From NCBI RefSeq assembly GCF_024169315.1, contig NZ_JALJWR010000001.1, positions 3,708,501-3,772,500 of the forward strand: a stretch of 64,000 nt of DNA, in the 5' to 3' direction. Under the pieces are notes generated by a model. That model did no database searches, was not told where the DNA came from, and was given only the letters and a program-made list of their open reading frames with translations. A program made the translations under genes and the position numbers. Position 1 is the first letter of the stretch. Each line of letters begins with the position of its first letter. Origin of the DNA: Pseudomonas migulae. Its GTDB lineage: Bacteria; Pseudomonadota; Gammaproteobacteria; Pseudomonadales; Pseudomonadaceae. Shown here piece by piece: positions 19,136-29,876 of the stretch.

Positions 19136-20722
19136 ATGCGCCTTGCTGCCCTACCGCTGTTGCTTGCCCCGCTTTTGCTGAGCCCATTGGCCCAGGCCGC
19201 CGCCCTGAGCGTCTGCACCGAGGCCAGCCCGGAAGGGTTCGACGTGGTGCAATACAACTCGCTGACCACCACCAACGCCTCTGCCGACGTGCTGATGAAC
19301 CGTCTGGTGGACTTCGACACGGCCAGCGGCAAAGTGGTCGCCGGGCTCGCGGACAGCTGGGAAGTCACCCCCGACGGCCTGACCTACGTCTTCAAACTGC
19401 ATCCGCAGGTGAAATTCCACCGAACCGAGTACTTCAGCCCGACGCGGGACCTGAGCGCCGAAGACGTGAAATTCAGTTTCGATCGCATGCTCGACCCGGC
19501 AAACCCTTGGCACAAAGTGGCGCAGAGCGGCTTCCCGCACGCGCAATCGATGCAGTTGCCAGCGCTGATCAAGAAGATCGACGCGCTCGATCCTCTGACC
19601 GTGCGCTTCACCCTCGATCATCCGGATTCTACCTTCCTGCCGACCCTGAGCATGGGCTTCGCTTCGATCTACTCCGCCGAATACGCCGACAAGCTGCTGA
19701 AGGCCGGCACCCCGGAGAAGCTCAACAGCCAGCCGATCGGCAGCGGCCCGTTCGTGTTCAACCGATTCCAGAAAGATGCCTCGATTCGCTACAAAGCCAA
19801 CCCGGATTACTTCCGTGGCAAGCCTTCCGTGGACCCGCTGATCTTCGCCATCACGCCGGACGCCAACGTGCGCCTGCAGAAATTGCGCCGCAACGAATGC
19901 CAGATCGCCCTGTCGCCCAAGCCGTTGGACGTACAAGCCGCGCTGAAAGAACCGACGCTGAAGATCGAAAAGACTGACGCCTTCATGACCGCGTTCGTCG
20001 CCATCAACAGCCAGCATCCACCGCTGGACAAGCCGGAAGTGCGCCAGGCCATCAATCTCGCGTTCGACAAGGCCAGCTACGTTAAAGCTGTCTTTGAAGA
20101 CACCGCCGAGCCTGCCAACGGCCCGTACCCGCCCAACACCTGGAGCTATGCCAAAGGCTTGCCGGGCTACCCGCACGATGTGGAAAAAGCCAAGGCACTG
20201 ATGGCGAAAGCCGGGCTCAAGGACGGCTTCCAGACCACCATCTGGACTCGCCCTTCCGGCAGCCTGCTGAATCCCAACCCGAGCCTCGGCGCGCAGATGT
20301 TGCAGTCGGACCTGGCAGAAATCGGCATTCAGGCCGAAATCCGGGTGATTGAATGGGGCGAAGTGATCCGCCGCGCCAAGGCTGGCGAACACGACCTGCT
20401 GTTCATGGGCTGGGCTGGCGACAACGGCGACCCGGACAACTTCCTCACGCCGCAGTTTTCCTGCGCGGCGGTCAAGTCGGGCACCAACTTCGCCCGCTAC
20501 TGCAATCAGGACCTGGACAAGCTGATCAGCGCTGGCAAGACCACTTCCGAGCAAGGCGTGCGCACCAAGCTTTATGAACAGGCACAGGCGCAGATCCAGC
20601 AGCAGGCGCTATGGCTGCCGCTGGCTCATCCGACGGCTTTTGCGCTGATGCGCAAGGAGGTCGAGGGGTATTCGGTGAGCCCGTTTGGTCGTCAGGACTA
20701 CTCCAAGGTCAACCTCAAGTAG
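19136..20722 (+). CDS. ABC transporter periplasmic peptide-binding protein (DppA-like)
   Basis: A 528-aa extracellular solute-binding protein of family 5. The signal peptide MRLAALPLLLAPLLLSPLAQ is cleaved near QAAA (residue 22). Family features: VGRLAD-type start replaced by VVAGLADSWEVTPDGLTYVF, then LSAEDVKFSFDRMLD, and the late GWAGDNGDPDNFLTPQFSC. It probably binds dipeptides. The permease genes are not beside it, as with the several orphan DppA paralogues in P. aeruginosa, so it may feed a transporter encoded elsewhere. ATG at 19136 follows AAAGGAATCCGACC. Confidence 0.88.
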   Translation: MRLAALPLLLAPLLLSPLAQAAALSVCTEASPEGFDVVQYNSLTTTNASADVLMNRLVDFDTASGKVVAGLADSWEVTPDGLTYVFKLHPQVKFHRTEYFSPTRDLSAEDVKFSFDRMLDPANPWHKVAQSGFPHAQSMQLPALIKKIDALDPLTVRFTLDHPDSTFLPTLSMGFASIYSAEYADKLLKAGTPEKLNSQPIGSGPFVFNRFQKDASIRYKANPDYFRGKPSVDPLIFAITPDANVRLQKLRRNECQIALSPKPLDVQAALKEPTLKIEKTDAFMTAFVAINSQHPPLDKPEVRQAINLAFDKASYVKAVFEDTAEPANGPYPPNTWSYAKGLPGYPHDVEKAKALMAKAGLKDGFQTTIWTRPSGSLLNPNPSLGAQMLQSDLAEIGIQAEIRVIEWGEVIRRAKAGEHDLLFMGWAGDNGDPDNFLTPQFSCAAVKSGTNFARYCNQDLDKLISAGKTTSEQGVRTKLYEQAQAQIQQQALWLPLAHPTAFALMRKEVEGYSVSPFGRQDYSKVNLK

Positions 20723-20738
20723 TCTCAACAACACTAAA

Positions 20739-20830
20739 CCTGTGGGAGCGGGCTTGCCCGCGATGAGGCCGGCAGATCCAACATAGGTACTGACTGTGCC
20801 GACGCCATCGCGGGCAAGCCCGCTCCCACA
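20739..20830. repeat. REPIN
   Basis: CCTGTGGGAGCGGGCTTGCC and its reverse complement, between the convergent dppA-like and radC genes. Confidence 0.85.
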
Positions 20831-20857
20831 GTGTTTTCGGTTAACTGAAAGCCCCTC

Positions 20858-21532
20858 CTACATCCACCCATACTCCGCCATCGACAGCGGTTCGCCGTCA
20901 CCAATGATGAAATGGTCGAGCACCCGCACATCAATCAAGTCCAGCGCCTCTTGCAGGCGTTTGGTCAATGTACGGTCAGCCTGGCTGGGGTTGGTGTTGC
21001 CCGAGGGATGGTTGTGGCAGAGGATCAGCGCCGCGGCGTTGTGAGCCAGGGCGCGCTTGACCACCTGCCTTGGATGAACGCTCGTGCTGTCGATCGAGCC
21101 GCGAAACAACGCCTCGAAGGTCAGCACCTGATGCTTCGAATCCAGAAACAGGCAGCCAAACACCTCGTGAGGCTCATGCCGGAGCATCGACTTCAAGTAA
21201 TCACGAACGGCCTGGGGATTTTCCAACGCGGGCTTCTGACGCGCGCGCTCGGCCAAATGCCGTCGCCCCATTTCAAGGATCGCCTGCAACTGCGCGAATT
21301 TCGCTGGCCCGAGCCCTAACTGTTTGCTGAATGTTTGTTGATCGGCCTCCAACAGCGAACGCAGGCTGCCAAATTGGCTCAACAAGTGTCGCGCCAGATC
21401 CACCGCGCTTTTGCCGGCCACCCCGGTGCGTAAAAAAATCGCCAGCAGTTCGGCATCCGAAAGGCTGGCCGAGCCCAACTCCAGTAACCTCTCCCGCGGC
21501 CGCTCGGCCGCCGGCCAATCGCGAATACTCAT
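20858..21532 (-). CDS. radC: RadC/JAB domain protein
   Basis: A 224-aa protein with an N-terminal helix-hairpin-helix part (about residues 20-95) and a C-terminal MPN+/JAMM metalloprotease-like domain with H173, H175 and D186 in [17 protein letters not shown]124 in HEVF is the likely general acid/base. Once thought to act in DNA repair, its true role is unclear. ATG at 21532 has a GGGAGG ribosome site; the frame runs further upstream only by chance. It is divergent from coaBC, the standard arrangement in gamma-proteobacteria. Confidence 0.93.
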   Translation of the reverse strand: MSIRDWPAAERPRERLLELGSASLSDAELLAIFLRTGVAGKSAVDLARHLLSQFGSLRSLLEADQQTFSKQLGLGPAKFAQLQAILEMGRRHLAERARQKPALENPQAVRDYLKSMLRHEPHEVFGCLFLDSKHQVLTFEALFRGSIDSTSVHPRQVVKRALAHNAAALILCHNHPSGNTNPSQADRTLTKRLQEALDLIDVRVLDHFIIGDGEPLSMAEYGWM

Positions 21533-21668
21533 AGCACCTCCCTGGTCTGTGGGCGCCGCTGTTCCGTAGCGGTCGCTGTGATATCGTAGCCCATCTTTTT
21601 TGCGAGCGATTTCACTCCTGGGGAGGGGGTATCGCCACGCAGTCATCAACGAAATGAAAGGCAGACCT

Positions 21669-22877
21669 ATGCAGCGGCTGTATCGAAAACGCATCGTTCT
21701 GGGCGTCGGCGGCGGCATTGCTGCCTACAAGAGCGCTGACCTGGTTCGCCGCCTGATCGACCAGGGCGCCGAAGTGCGCGTGGTCATGACCCGTGGCGGC
21801 AGCGAGTTCATCACCCCGCTGACCATGCAGGCCCTGTCCGGCCACCCGGTTCATCTGGATCTTCTGGACCCGGCGGCTGAAGCTGCCATGGGCCATATCG
21901 AACTGGCCAAGTGGGCCGACATGGTGCTGATCGCTCCGGCGACGGCAGACCTGATCGCCCGTCTGGCCCAGGGCATTGCCGACGATCTGCTGACCACGCT
22001 GGTGCTGGCCACCGACGCCGTGGTCGCCGTCGCCCCGGCGATGAACCAGGCGATGTGGCGCGACCCGGCCACCCAGGCCAACCTGCAAACCCTCGAAAGC
22101 CGCGCTATCAAAGCCTTCGGCCCGGCCTCCGGCAGCCAGGCCTGTGGCGACGTCGGCCTCGGTCGTATGCTCGAAGCCGTCGAACTCGCGCAGTGCGCAG
22201 CGGACTGCTTCCAGCGTCAGGCGTTGACCGGCAAACACGTGCTGATTACCGCCGGCCCGACCCAGGAAAACATCGATCCGGTGCGCTACATCACCAACCA
22301 CAGCTCCGGGAAAATGGGCTTTGCCCTGGCCGAAGCGGCGGTTGAAGCTGGCGCCCGCGTCACGCTGATCACCGGCCCGGTGCACCTGCCGACCCCGGAT
22401 CGCGTCACCCGTATCGATGTGGTCAGCGCCCGCGACATGCTCGCCGCCTGCGAAGCCGCGATCCCTTGTGACCTGTTTATCGCCTCGGCAGCGGTCGCGG
22501 ATTACCGCCCCGAAGTCGTCGCCCCACAGAAACTCAAGAAAGACCCTACGAACGGCGACGGCTTGTTGCTACAAATGGTGCGCAATCCAGACATCCTGGC
22601 CACCATCGCCACGCGCCCCGACCGTCCGTTCAGTGTCGGTTTCGCCGCCGAAACCGAACACCTGCTCGATTACGCTGCGCGCAAGTTGAAAGACAAGAAC
22701 CTCGATTTGATCGTCGCCAACGACGTCGCCAACCCGAGCATTGGCTTCAACAGCGAAGAAAACGCCTGCAGCGTGATCGACCGTGAGCTGCACGCCACGC
22801 TTTTCGCCCAGACCAGCAAGAGCAAAATCGCTCGCCAGCTGATCACTTTTATCGCCGAACGTCTGAACCAGGTTTAA
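21669..22877 (+). CDS. coaBC: Bifunctional phosphopantothenoylcysteine decarboxylase / phosphopantothenate-cysteine ligase
   Basis: A 402-aa two-domain enzyme of coenzyme A synthesis. The N-terminal CoaC flavoprotein domain (1-180) has [18 protein letters not shown], the catalytic histidine in [11 protein letters not shown] and [10 protein letters not shown]. The C-terminal CoaB domain (190-402) has the CTP site [18 protein letters not shown] and [15 protein letters not shown], and the lysine cluster KLKKDP. ATG at 21669 is preferred to 21654 for position and family length. It is followed 5 bp later by dut, so the two are co-transcribed. Confidence 0.95.
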   Translation: MQRLYRKRIVLGVGGGIAAYKSADLVRRLIDQGAEVRVVMTRGGSEFITPLTMQALSGHPVHLDLLDPAAEAAMGHIELAKWADMVLIAPATADLIARLAQGIADDLLTTLVLATDAVVAVAPAMNQAMWRDPATQANLQTLESRAIKAFGPASGSQACGDVGLGRMLEAVELAQCAADCFQRQALTGKHVLITAGPTQENIDPVRYITNHSSGKMGFALAEAAVEAGARVTLITGPVHLPTPDRVTRIDVVSARDMLAACEAAIPCDLFIASAAVADYRPEVVAPQKLKKDPTNGDGLLLQMVRNPDILATIATRPDRPFSVGFAAETEHLLDYAARKLKDKNLDLIVANDVANPSIGFNSEENACSVIDRELHATLFAQTSKSKIARQLITFIAERLNQV

Positions 22878-22882
22878 TTTAC

Positions 22883-23338
22883 ATGCACGCTTTGCAAGCC
22901 AAGATCCTCGACCCACGCATCGGCACCGAATTCCCGCTGCCGCAGTACGCCACACCCGGCTCCGCCGGCCTCGACCTGCGCGCCATGCTGGAAAAAGACA
23001 CCGTGATCAAGCCGGGCGAAACCGTGCTGATCCCGACCGGCCTGTCCGTCTACATCGGCGATCCAGGTTTGGCCGCGCTGATTCTGCCGCGCTCCGGCCT
23101 GGGCCATAAGCACGGCATCGTCCTGGGCAATCTGGTCGGTTTGATCGACTCCGATTACCAGGGTCCGCTGATGGTGTCGTGCTGGAACCGCGGCCAGACT
23201 GATTTCAACATGGTGGTGGGTGAGCGTTTGGCCCAATTGGTGTTGGTGCCGGTGGTTCAAGCGCACTTCGAGATGGTCGAAGAGTTCGTTGAAACCCAGC
23301 GCGGTACGGGCGGTTTCGGTCACTCCGGCAGCCATTGA
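22883..23338 (+). CDS. dut: dUTP diphosphatase
   Basis: A 151-aa trimeric dUTPase that makes dUMP and keeps uracil out of DNA. All motifs are visible: GSAGLDLRA (motif 1), [10 protein letters not shown] (2), [13 protein letters not shown] (3), and the C-terminal [10 protein letters not shown] arm (5). It starts 5 bp after coaBC. Confidence 0.96.
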   Translation: MHALQAKILDPRIGTEFPLPQYATPGSAGLDLRAMLEKDTVIKPGETVLIPTGLSVYIGDPGLAALILPRSGLGHKHGIVLGNLVGLIDSDYQGPLMVSCWNRGQTDFNMVVGERLAQLVLVPVVQAHFEMVEEFVETQRGTGGFGHSGSH

Positions 23339-23350
23339 TCGGATAGAGAA

Positions 23351-23449
23351 CCCTGTGGCGAGGGGGCTCGCCCCCGCTGGGCAGCGAAGCGGCCCCAAGA
23401 TTTTGTGGGTGCCGCGCACCCAAGCGGGAGCAAGCTCCCTCGCCACAGG
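23351..23449. repeat. REPIN of a second sequence class
   Basis: CCTGTGGCGAGGGGGCTCGC at the left and AGCAAGCTCCCTCGCCACAGG at the right (first 20 bases AGCAAGCTCCCTCGCCACAG). The consensus GTGGCGAGGGrGCTyGCyCCCGCT differs from the GTGGGAGCGGGCTTGC class. The following 214 bp up to algC hold no gene that I can see and probably contain the algC promoter. Confidence 0.82.
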
Positions 23450-23663
23450 TGTGGCGGATGCTGAAATCGCACAGCCGTCATCTGGAAGGTTTAACACTGG
23501 AAATCAAGGCATTGGCCCGCCAGATGTTGACTGAAACCGGTGTCATGGCCTTTTCGCACCACGAACTCTCTGTGGAAAACGCCGTCATACCCTTCAGTTC
23601 GAACCCGCCGAAGCGTTCTTCGCGTGCAGGTCCAGCCACTTTCGAGATGGAGCATTCCTACAG

Positions 23664-25061
23664 ATGAACACCCCAGCCCAAGTCGCACCCAAGTTCCCCG
23701 ACAGCATTTTCCGCGCCTACGACATTCGCGGCACCGTCCCGGAATTCCTGAACGCTGAAACCGCGTACTGGCTCGGCCGTGCCATCGGCGCTCAGAGCCT
23801 GTCCCAGGGCGAACCTAACGTTTCCGTTGGCCGTGATGGTCGCCTGTCCGGCCCGGAACTGGTCGAGCAACTGATCAAAGGCCTGGCCGACGCCGGTTGC
23901 CACGTCAGTGACGTGGGCCTGGTGCCAACACCGGCGCTGTACTACGCCGCCAACGTACTGGCCGGCAAATCGGGCGTGATGCTGACCGGCAGCCACAACC
24001 CGTCGAACTACAACGGCTTCAAGATCGTCATCGCTGGCGATACCTTGGCCAACGAACAGATCCAGGCCCTGCACGATCGCCTCAAGACCAACAACCTGAG
24101 CAGCGGCAAGGGCAGCATCACCCAGGTCGAGATCCTTGACCGCTACAACACTGAAATCGTCGAAGACATCAAACTCGCTCGTCGTCTCAAAGTTGTGGTC
24201 GACTGCGGCAATGGCGCGGCTGGCGTGATCGCCCCGCAGCTGATCGAAGCGCTGAACTGCGAAGTCATCCCGTTGTTCTGTGACGTCGACGGTAACTTCC
24301 CGAACCATCACCCGGACCCGGGCAAGCCTGAAAACCTCGTCGACCTGATTGCCAAGGTCAAGGAAACCAACGCCGACATCGGCCTGGCCTTCGACGGCGA
24401 CGGCGATCGTGTCGGCGTGGTGACCAACACGGGCAGCATCGTTTACCCGGACCGCCTGCTGATGCTGTTCGCCCGTGACGTGGTGGCGCGCAACCCGGAC
24501 GCGGAAATTATCTTCGACGTCAAATGCACTCGCCGCCTGACACCGCTGATCAAGGAATACGGCGGTCGGCCGCTAATGTGGAAGACCGGTCACTCGTTGA
24601 TCAAAAAGAAAATGAAACAGACCGGCGCGCTGTTGGCCGGCGAAATGAGTGGGCACATCTTCTTCAAGGAACGCTGGTTCGGTTTCGACGACGGCATTTA
24701 CAGCGCCGCGCGGCTGCTGGAGATCCTCAGCAAGGAAAAATCCACCGCGGAGGAGCTGTTTGCGACCTTCCCGAACGATATTTCTACGCCGGAAATCAAT
24801 ATCCATGTGACCGAAGAGAGCAAATTCAGCATCATTGATGCATTGCACGACGCGAAGTGGGGCGAAGGCGCCGACCTGACCACCATCGACGGCGTGCGAG
24901 TCGACTACGCCAAAGGCTGGGGCCTGGTTCGCGCCTCCAACACCACACCGGTGCTGGTGCTGCGCTTCGAGGCCGATGACGAGGCTGAATTGCAGCGCAT
25001 CAAGGATGTTTTCAAAGTCCAGTTGAAGCGTGTTGCCCCTGATCTCCAACTACCGTTCTGA
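23664..25061 (+). CDS. algC: Phosphomannomutase/phosphoglucomutase
   Basis: A 465-aa alpha-D-phosphohexomutase that interconverts the 1- and 6-phosphates of mannose and glucose for alginate, LPS and rhamnolipid precursors. The phosphoserine is S110 in VMLTGSHNPSNYNGFK (S108 in P. aeruginosa), the Mg2+ loop is FDGDGDR, and the sugar loop GEMSGHIFF follows. This is the short soluble form without the long N-terminal membrane region found in some pseudomonads. argB follows 25 bp downstream. Confidence 0.96.
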   Translation: MNTPAQVAPKFPDSIFRAYDIRGTVPEFLNAETAYWLGRAIGAQSLSQGEPNVSVGRDGRLSGPELVEQLIKGLADAGCHVSDVGLVPTPALYYAANVLAGKSGVMLTGSHNPSNYNGFKIVIAGDTLANEQIQALHDRLKTNNLSSGKGSITQVEILDRYNTEIVEDIKLARRLKVVVDCGNGAAGVIAPQLIEALNCEVIPLFCDVDGNFPNHHPDPGKPENLVDLIAKVKETNADIGLAFDGDGDRVGVVTNTGSIVYPDRLLMLFARDVVARNPDAEIIFDVKCTRRLTPLIKEYGGRPLMWKTGHSLIKKKMKQTGALLAGEMSGHIFFKERWFGFDDGIYSAARLLEILSKEKSTAEELFATFPNDISTPEINIHVTEESKFSIIDALHDAKWGEGADLTTIDGVRVDYAKGWGLVRASNTTPVLVLRFEADDEAELQRIKDVFKVQLKRVAPDLQLPF

Positions 25062-25086
25062 TTTTTTGATGCACCCGGAGCCCTGA

Positions 25087-25992
<906 letters not shown>

Positions 25993-26003
25993 GCAGCACA
26001 CAC

Positions 26004-26044
26004 AAAAAGACCCCGCTCAGCCTGGCTGAGCGGGGTCTTTTTTT
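26004..26044 (+). terminator. Rho-independent terminator after argB
   Basis: Stem AGACCCCGCTCAG/CTGAGCGGGGTCT with a 5-nt loop CCTGG-type and seven T afterwards; A run on the other side. Confidence 0.92.
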
Positions 26045-26070
26045 GCCTGCGATTCCTGTGGCATACCGCC

Positions 26071-26171
26071 TTTTGTGGCGAGGGAGCTTGCTCCCGCTGG
26101 GCTGCATAGCAGACCCAAGTATGTTGTGAGCGCTTCGCACTCAAGCGGGAGCAAGCTCCCTCGCCACAAAA
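26071..26171. repeat. REPIN of the GTGGCGAGGG class
   Basis: TTTTGTGGCGAGGGAGCTTG at the left faces its reverse complement ending CTCGCCACAAAA at the right, between convergent argB and pyrE. Confidence 0.82.
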
Positions 26172-26196
26172 GCTCACCCCACAAAAAAGGTTGTGG

Positions 26197-26841
26197 TCAG
26201 ACGCCGAATTGGGCGCGGTAGGCTTCAACCGCTGGCAGGTGTTGCTTGAGCTGCGGATCGTCCGCCAGGAATTCCAGCACCTGGTTCAGCGACACAATGC
26301 TGATCACCGGAATGCCGAAGTCACGCTCCACTTCCTGGATCGCCGACAACTCACCGTTGCCACGCTCCTGACGATTCAGGGCGATCAGTACACCAGCAGC
26401 CTTGGCGCCGTCCTGGGAAGCGATGATCTGCATCACTTCGCGAATGGCAGTGCCCGCGGTGATCACGTCGTCGATGATCAGCACGTCACCGGTCAACGGT
26501 GCGCCAACCAGGCTGCCGCCTTCGCCGTGAGCCTTGGCCTCTTTGCGATTGAAGCACCATGGCAAGTCACGCTCATGATGTTCAGCCAAAGCCACTGCAG
26601 TAGTCGCCGCCAAAGGGATGCCTTTGTACGCCGGGCCAAACAATACGTCGAACGGAATACCGCTTTCGACGATGGCTGCCGCGTAAAAACGACCCAGTTG
26701 CGCCAGGGCCGAACCGGAGTTGAACAGACCGGCATTGAAGAAGTAAGGACTGGTGCGCCCGGACTTCAGGGTGAACTCACCGAAGCGCAAAACGCCGCGA
26801 TCGATGGCAAAACGAATGAAATCGCGTTGATACGCTTGCAT
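26197..26841 (-). CDS. pyrE: Orotate phosphoribosyltransferase
   Basis: A 214-aa enzyme making OMP from orotate and PRPP in pyrimidine synthesis. The PRPP loop [14 protein letters not shown] is at residues 119-132; [12 protein letters not shown] near the start is the substrate region and [13 protein letters not shown] the flexible catalytic loop. ATG at 26841 gives [12 protein letters not shown], the usual N-terminus; an upstream GTG/ATG at 26862 is less likely. Divergent from crc with only 82 bp between them. Confidence 0.95.
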   Translation of the reverse strand: MQAYQRDFIRFAIDRGVLRFGEFTLKSGRTSPYFFNAGLFNSGSALAQLGRFYAAAIVESGIPFDVLFGPAYKGIPLAATTAVALAEHHERDLPWCFNRKEAKAHGEGGSLVGAPLTGDVLIIDDVITAGTAIREVMQIIASQDGAKAAGVLIALNRQERGNGELSAIQEVERDFGIPVISIVSLNQVLEFLADDPQLKQHLPAVEAYRAQFGV

Positions 26842-26923
26842 GAAAAAAACCCCAAATACCACGGATTTAGCTAATTAGGTTGACGCCGTGTATCATACAC
26901 GCACGCGATTTTTGGGGCCATTT

Positions 26924-27703
26924 ATGCGGATCATCAGTGTGAACGTCAATGGTATTCAGGCTGCAGTGGAGCGAGGTTTGCTCAGTTGGCTGCAAGCACA
27001 GAATGCCGACGTCATCTGCCTGCAGGACACCCGCGCCTCCGCCTTTGAACTGGACGATCCAGCCTTCCAACTGGATGGCTACTTCCTTTATGCCTGCGAA
27101 GCCGAAGTTCCCGCCCAGGGTGGCGTGGCTTTGTATTCGCGGTTGCAACCGAAGGCTGTCATCAGCGGTCTCGGCTTCGAGACGGCCGACCGCTACGGGC
27201 GCTACCTGCAAGCCGATTTCGACAAGGTCAGCATCGCGACCTTGCTGCTCCCTTCGGGGCAGAACGGCGATGAAGACTTGAACCAGAAGTTCAAGCTAAT
27301 GGACGATTTCGCCCGTTATCTGGATAAACAGCGGCGCAAACGTCGCGAGTACATTTACTGTGGCTCGCTGTACGTGGCGCAACAGAAGCTGGATATCAAG
27401 AACTGGCGCGACAGCCAGCAATCCCCGGGCTTCCTGGCACCTGAGCGTGCCTGGATGGACGAGATTGTCGGCAACATGGGTTATGTCGACGCCCTGCGCG
27501 AAGTCAGCCGTGAAGGCGACCAGTACAGCTGGTGGCCGGATAACGAACAGGCGGAAATGCTCAACCTGGGCTGGCGCTTCGATTACCAGATACTGACGCC
27601 GGGCCTGCGCCGCTTCGTACGCAGTGCGCGCCTGCCACGTCAGCCACGGTTCTCGCAGCATGCGCCGCTGATCGTGGACTACGACTGGACGCTGACTATC
27701 TAG
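26924..27703 (+). CDS. crc: Catabolite repression control protein Crc
   Basis: A 259-aa protein with the exonuclease III/endonuclease-phosphatase fold, beginning MRIISVNVNGIQAAVERGLL. Crc has lost nuclease activity and works with Hfq on A-rich motifs of target mRNAs to repress use of poorer carbon sources in pseudomonads. The central FNAL-type nuclease metal residues are altered, as expected: YIYCGSLYVAQQKLDIKNW stands where active enzymes have a GDxN motif. ATG at 26924 is in a good context (GGGGCCATTTATG). Confidence 0.95.
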   Translation: MRIISVNVNGIQAAVERGLLSWLQAQNADVICLQDTRASAFELDDPAFQLDGYFLYACEAEVPAQGGVALYSRLQPKAVISGLGFETADRYGRYLQADFDKVSIATLLLPSGQNGDEDLNQKFKLMDDFARYLDKQRRKRREYIYCGSLYVAQQKLDIKNWRDSQQSPGFLAPERAWMDEIVGNMGYVDALREVSREGDQYSWWPDNEQAEMLNLGWRFDYQILTPGLRRFVRSARLPRQPRFSQHAPLIVDYDWTLTI

Positions 27704-27721
27704 TTTCGCTGACAGGTTGAC

Positions 27722-27757
27722 GAAAATGCCCGTATCGCAAGATACGGGCATTTTTCT
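27722..27757. terminator. Bidirectional terminator between crc and gltS
   Basis: Stem AAAATGCCCGTATC/GATACGGGCATTTTT around GCAA; serves both converging genes. Confidence 0.9.
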
Positions 27758-27771
27758 TATGCGTTATACCT

Positions 27772-28977
27772 TCAGGCTGCAGCGAAAAACGGCAGTGCCA
27801 GGTACAACTTGATCACGATGACGTTAATGATGTCGATGAAGAAAGCCCCCACCATTGGCACCACCAGAAACGCTATCTGCGAAGGACCGTAACGTTGTGT
27901 CACCGCTTGCATGTTAGCGATGGCCGTTGGCGTTGCTCCCAGCCCGAAACCGCAATGCCCTGCCGCCAGAACTGCCGCATCGTAGTTGCTGCCCATCATT
28001 CTGAAAGTCACGAAAATCGCAAACAGTGCCATGACCAATGCTTGCGCAGCCAGGATGATAAAGATCGGCAACGCCAATGCGGCCAGGTCCCATAGTTTGA
28101 GCGACATCAGAGCGATCGCCAGAAACAGCGACAGGCTGACATTCCCCAATACGGAAACTTCACGTTCAAACACCTGATACAGGCCAAGTGCGGAAAGGCC
28201 ATTGCGCAAGACCACGCCCACGAACAAGACACATACGAACGTTGGTAACTCAAATGCCGTTCCGTGGAGCAGACCATTCAAGAGGGAGCCTGCCATCAGA
28301 CTGACGGAGATCAGGGCGAGCGTCTCGATAAACGAAAATGGCGTGATCGAACGCTCTTTGTTTGGCTGCTCAAAGCCCTTCGGCAGACGCGGCTTATCTT
28401 TCTCGCAACCGGGTGTCTGAACACGCTTGATGAGCAGGCGAGCAACCGGGCCACCAATCAACCCACCCAGCACCAGGCCAAACGTCGCAGAGGCCATCGC
28501 GAGTTCAGAGGCGGAAGCCAGACCAAACTTCTCGCTGAACGTCGCTCCCCATGCAGCGCCGGTACCATGACCGCCAGACAACGTAATCGAGCCCGTCAAC
28601 AAGCCCATCAACGGATCGAGCCCCAAGGCCTTTGCGAGGCCGATGCCCATGGCATTCTGGACCACCAGAAGCCCGATCACCGCCAGCAGAAAGATCCCGA
28701 CTACGCGCCCCCCTTTCTTCAGGCTGGCAAAGTCTGCACTCAAGCCGATGGTGGCAAAAAAAGCCAACATCAAGGGCGTTTGTAGTGAGGTGTCAAATCG
28801 GACCTCAATATCAAATACCCGCAAAGCCAGGAGAAGCAGAGCCACCACCAGGCCGCCTGCTACAGGCTCAGGGATATTGTAACTGCGTAAAAAACCGATT
28901 CGTGTGACGAGTCCGCGTCCCAGTAACAGCACTAAAGAGGCGGCCACAAGTGTTCCATAAAAATCGAGTTGAACCAT
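27772..28977 (-). CDS. gltS: Sodium/glutamate symporter
   Basis: A 401-aa inner-membrane protein with ten or more hydrophobic segments. Family signatures: YNIPEPVAGGLVVALLL near residue 34, GSITLSGGHGTGAAWG near 129 and the mirrored GHCGFGLGATPTAIANMQAV near 340, the two re-entrant glycine-rich loops of GltS. It imports glutamate with sodium. No strong ribosome site precedes the ATG at 28977. The gene is an addition relative to the crc-DUF4870-rph order I know from P. aeruginosa, and its 5' side borders an AT-rich stretch, which suggests gain. Confidence 0.92.
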   Translation of the reverse strand: MVQLDFYGTLVAASLVLLLGRGLVTRIGFLRSYNIPEPVAGGLVVALLLLALRVFDIEVRFDTSLQTPLMLAFFATIGLSADFASLKKGGRVVGIFLLAVIGLLVVQNAMGIGLAKALGLDPLMGLLTGSITLSGGHGTGAAWGATFSEKFGLASASELAMASATFGLVLGGLIGGPVARLLIKRVQTPGCEKDKPRLPKGFEQPNKERSITPFSFIETLALISVSLMAGSLLNGLLHGTAFELPTFVCVLFVGVVLRNGLSALGLYQVFEREVSVLGNVSLSLFLAIALMSLKLWDLAALALPIFIILAAQALVMALFAIFVTFRMMGSNYDAAVLAAGHCGFGLGATPTAIANMQAVTQRYGPSQIAFLVVPMVGAFFIDIINVIVIKLYLALPFFAAA

Positions 28978-29371
28978 TGGGATTATTCTTTGATATATAT
29001 TCAGGGGCGAACTTTTTACCTGGACACGCCTCTTGAACAGGTTGATCTCTCAACGCTGGTTAGTGTTGGATTCAAGGACCGTCAATGGTCAGAATATATC
29101 GAAATATTTCTTGATAAATATCACTTGGCACAACTTTATCAACCACCAAGTCGGATTGCCAAGCGCATACACGGCACTGAGGCTTTACAGTTGTGACTAA
29201 AAGTGTAGGGGAGATAGTGATTACAAGTGGAAATCTGGGCAGAGGCTTAGTCTGTCAGGCATGCATCTTTTACAACGAAATAAAGCTTTAACTTTAAAAA
29301 AGAAAAGTCCTACACAGCAGGGTAATTAATTTCAAGTTCAGGTGCACTGCGTTTTACAGATGAAGTTTAAA
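28978..29371. other. AT-rich gap upstream of gltS
   Basis: About 390 bp clearly richer in A and T than the surroundings. A 75-codon plus-strand frame (28969-29196, TTG start) reads like ordinary protein (DRQWSEYIEIFLDKYHLAQL) but has no ribosome site and no family I recognise; it may be the tail of a decayed gene. The remainder should hold the gltS promoter. A REPIN closes the gap on the right. Confidence 0.4.
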
Positions 29372-29460
29372 TGTGGGAGCGGGCTTGCTCGCGAAAGCGA
29401 CTTATCATTCAACACTTGAGTTGACTGATACACCGCTTCGCGAGCAAGCCCGCTCCCACA
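29372..29460. repeat. REPIN
   Basis: TGTGGGAGCGGGCTTGCTCG and its reverse complement, 18 bp past the stop of the DUF4870 gene. Confidence 0.85.
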
Positions 29461-29478
29461 CGAATTACGTACTACTGG

Positions 29479-29847
29479 CTACTTGATCAACCGCCAAGTG
29501 AACGGATACCGGTACGGCACGCCTTCATTGGCTTTCACGCCAGCAATGATCGTCAACACCAACGCACCAATCGCCAGCAGTCCAAACAGGAAGAACCCGA
29601 TAATTACTACCATCAGCAAGAAGCAGATGGCGGAGGCAATGGCGACAGTGATCTGAAAGTTCAGCGCCTCCTTGCCCTGAGCATCGACAAACGGGTCCAT
29701 CTCGCGCTTCATCTGCCAGAGAATCAGCGGACCGATCAGCGTACCGAACGGAATCCAGATTCCCAGCAAGGCGGACAGGTGACAAAACATCGCCCACTGC
29801 CGAACCTCTTTGCTCGGTAGGGGAAGCAGCTCTTGCTCGTCACTCAT
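29479..29847 (-). CDS. DUF4870 membrane protein
   Basis: A 122-aa protein with three hydrophobic segments. The DUF4870 pattern is clear: WAMFCHLSALLGIWIPFGTL, then GPLILWQMKREMDPFVDAQG and KEALNFQITVAIASAICFLL. Function unknown; conserved between crc and rph in pseudomonads. ATG at 29847 has an AAGGAGG ribosome site. The rph gene ends 30 bp upstream, so the two may share a transcript. Confidence 0.87.
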   Translation of the reverse strand: MSDEQELLPLPSKEVRQWAMFCHLSALLGIWIPFGTLIGPLILWQMKREMDPFVDAQGKEALNFQITVAIASAICFLLMVVIIGFFLFGLLAIGALVLTIIAGVKANEGVPYRYPFTWRLIK

Positions 29848-29876
29848 GATGTCCTCCTTGCCTGGAATGGTTTCGG

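Noticed and set aside
23540..23758. Small frame overlapping the algC start
   Set aside because: Different frame from algC, no ribosome site, overlaps a strong gene.
28969..29196. 75-codon frame upstream of gltS
   Set aside because: TTG start overlapping the gltS start on the other strand, no ribosome site, no family; listed only in the gap note as possible remnant.
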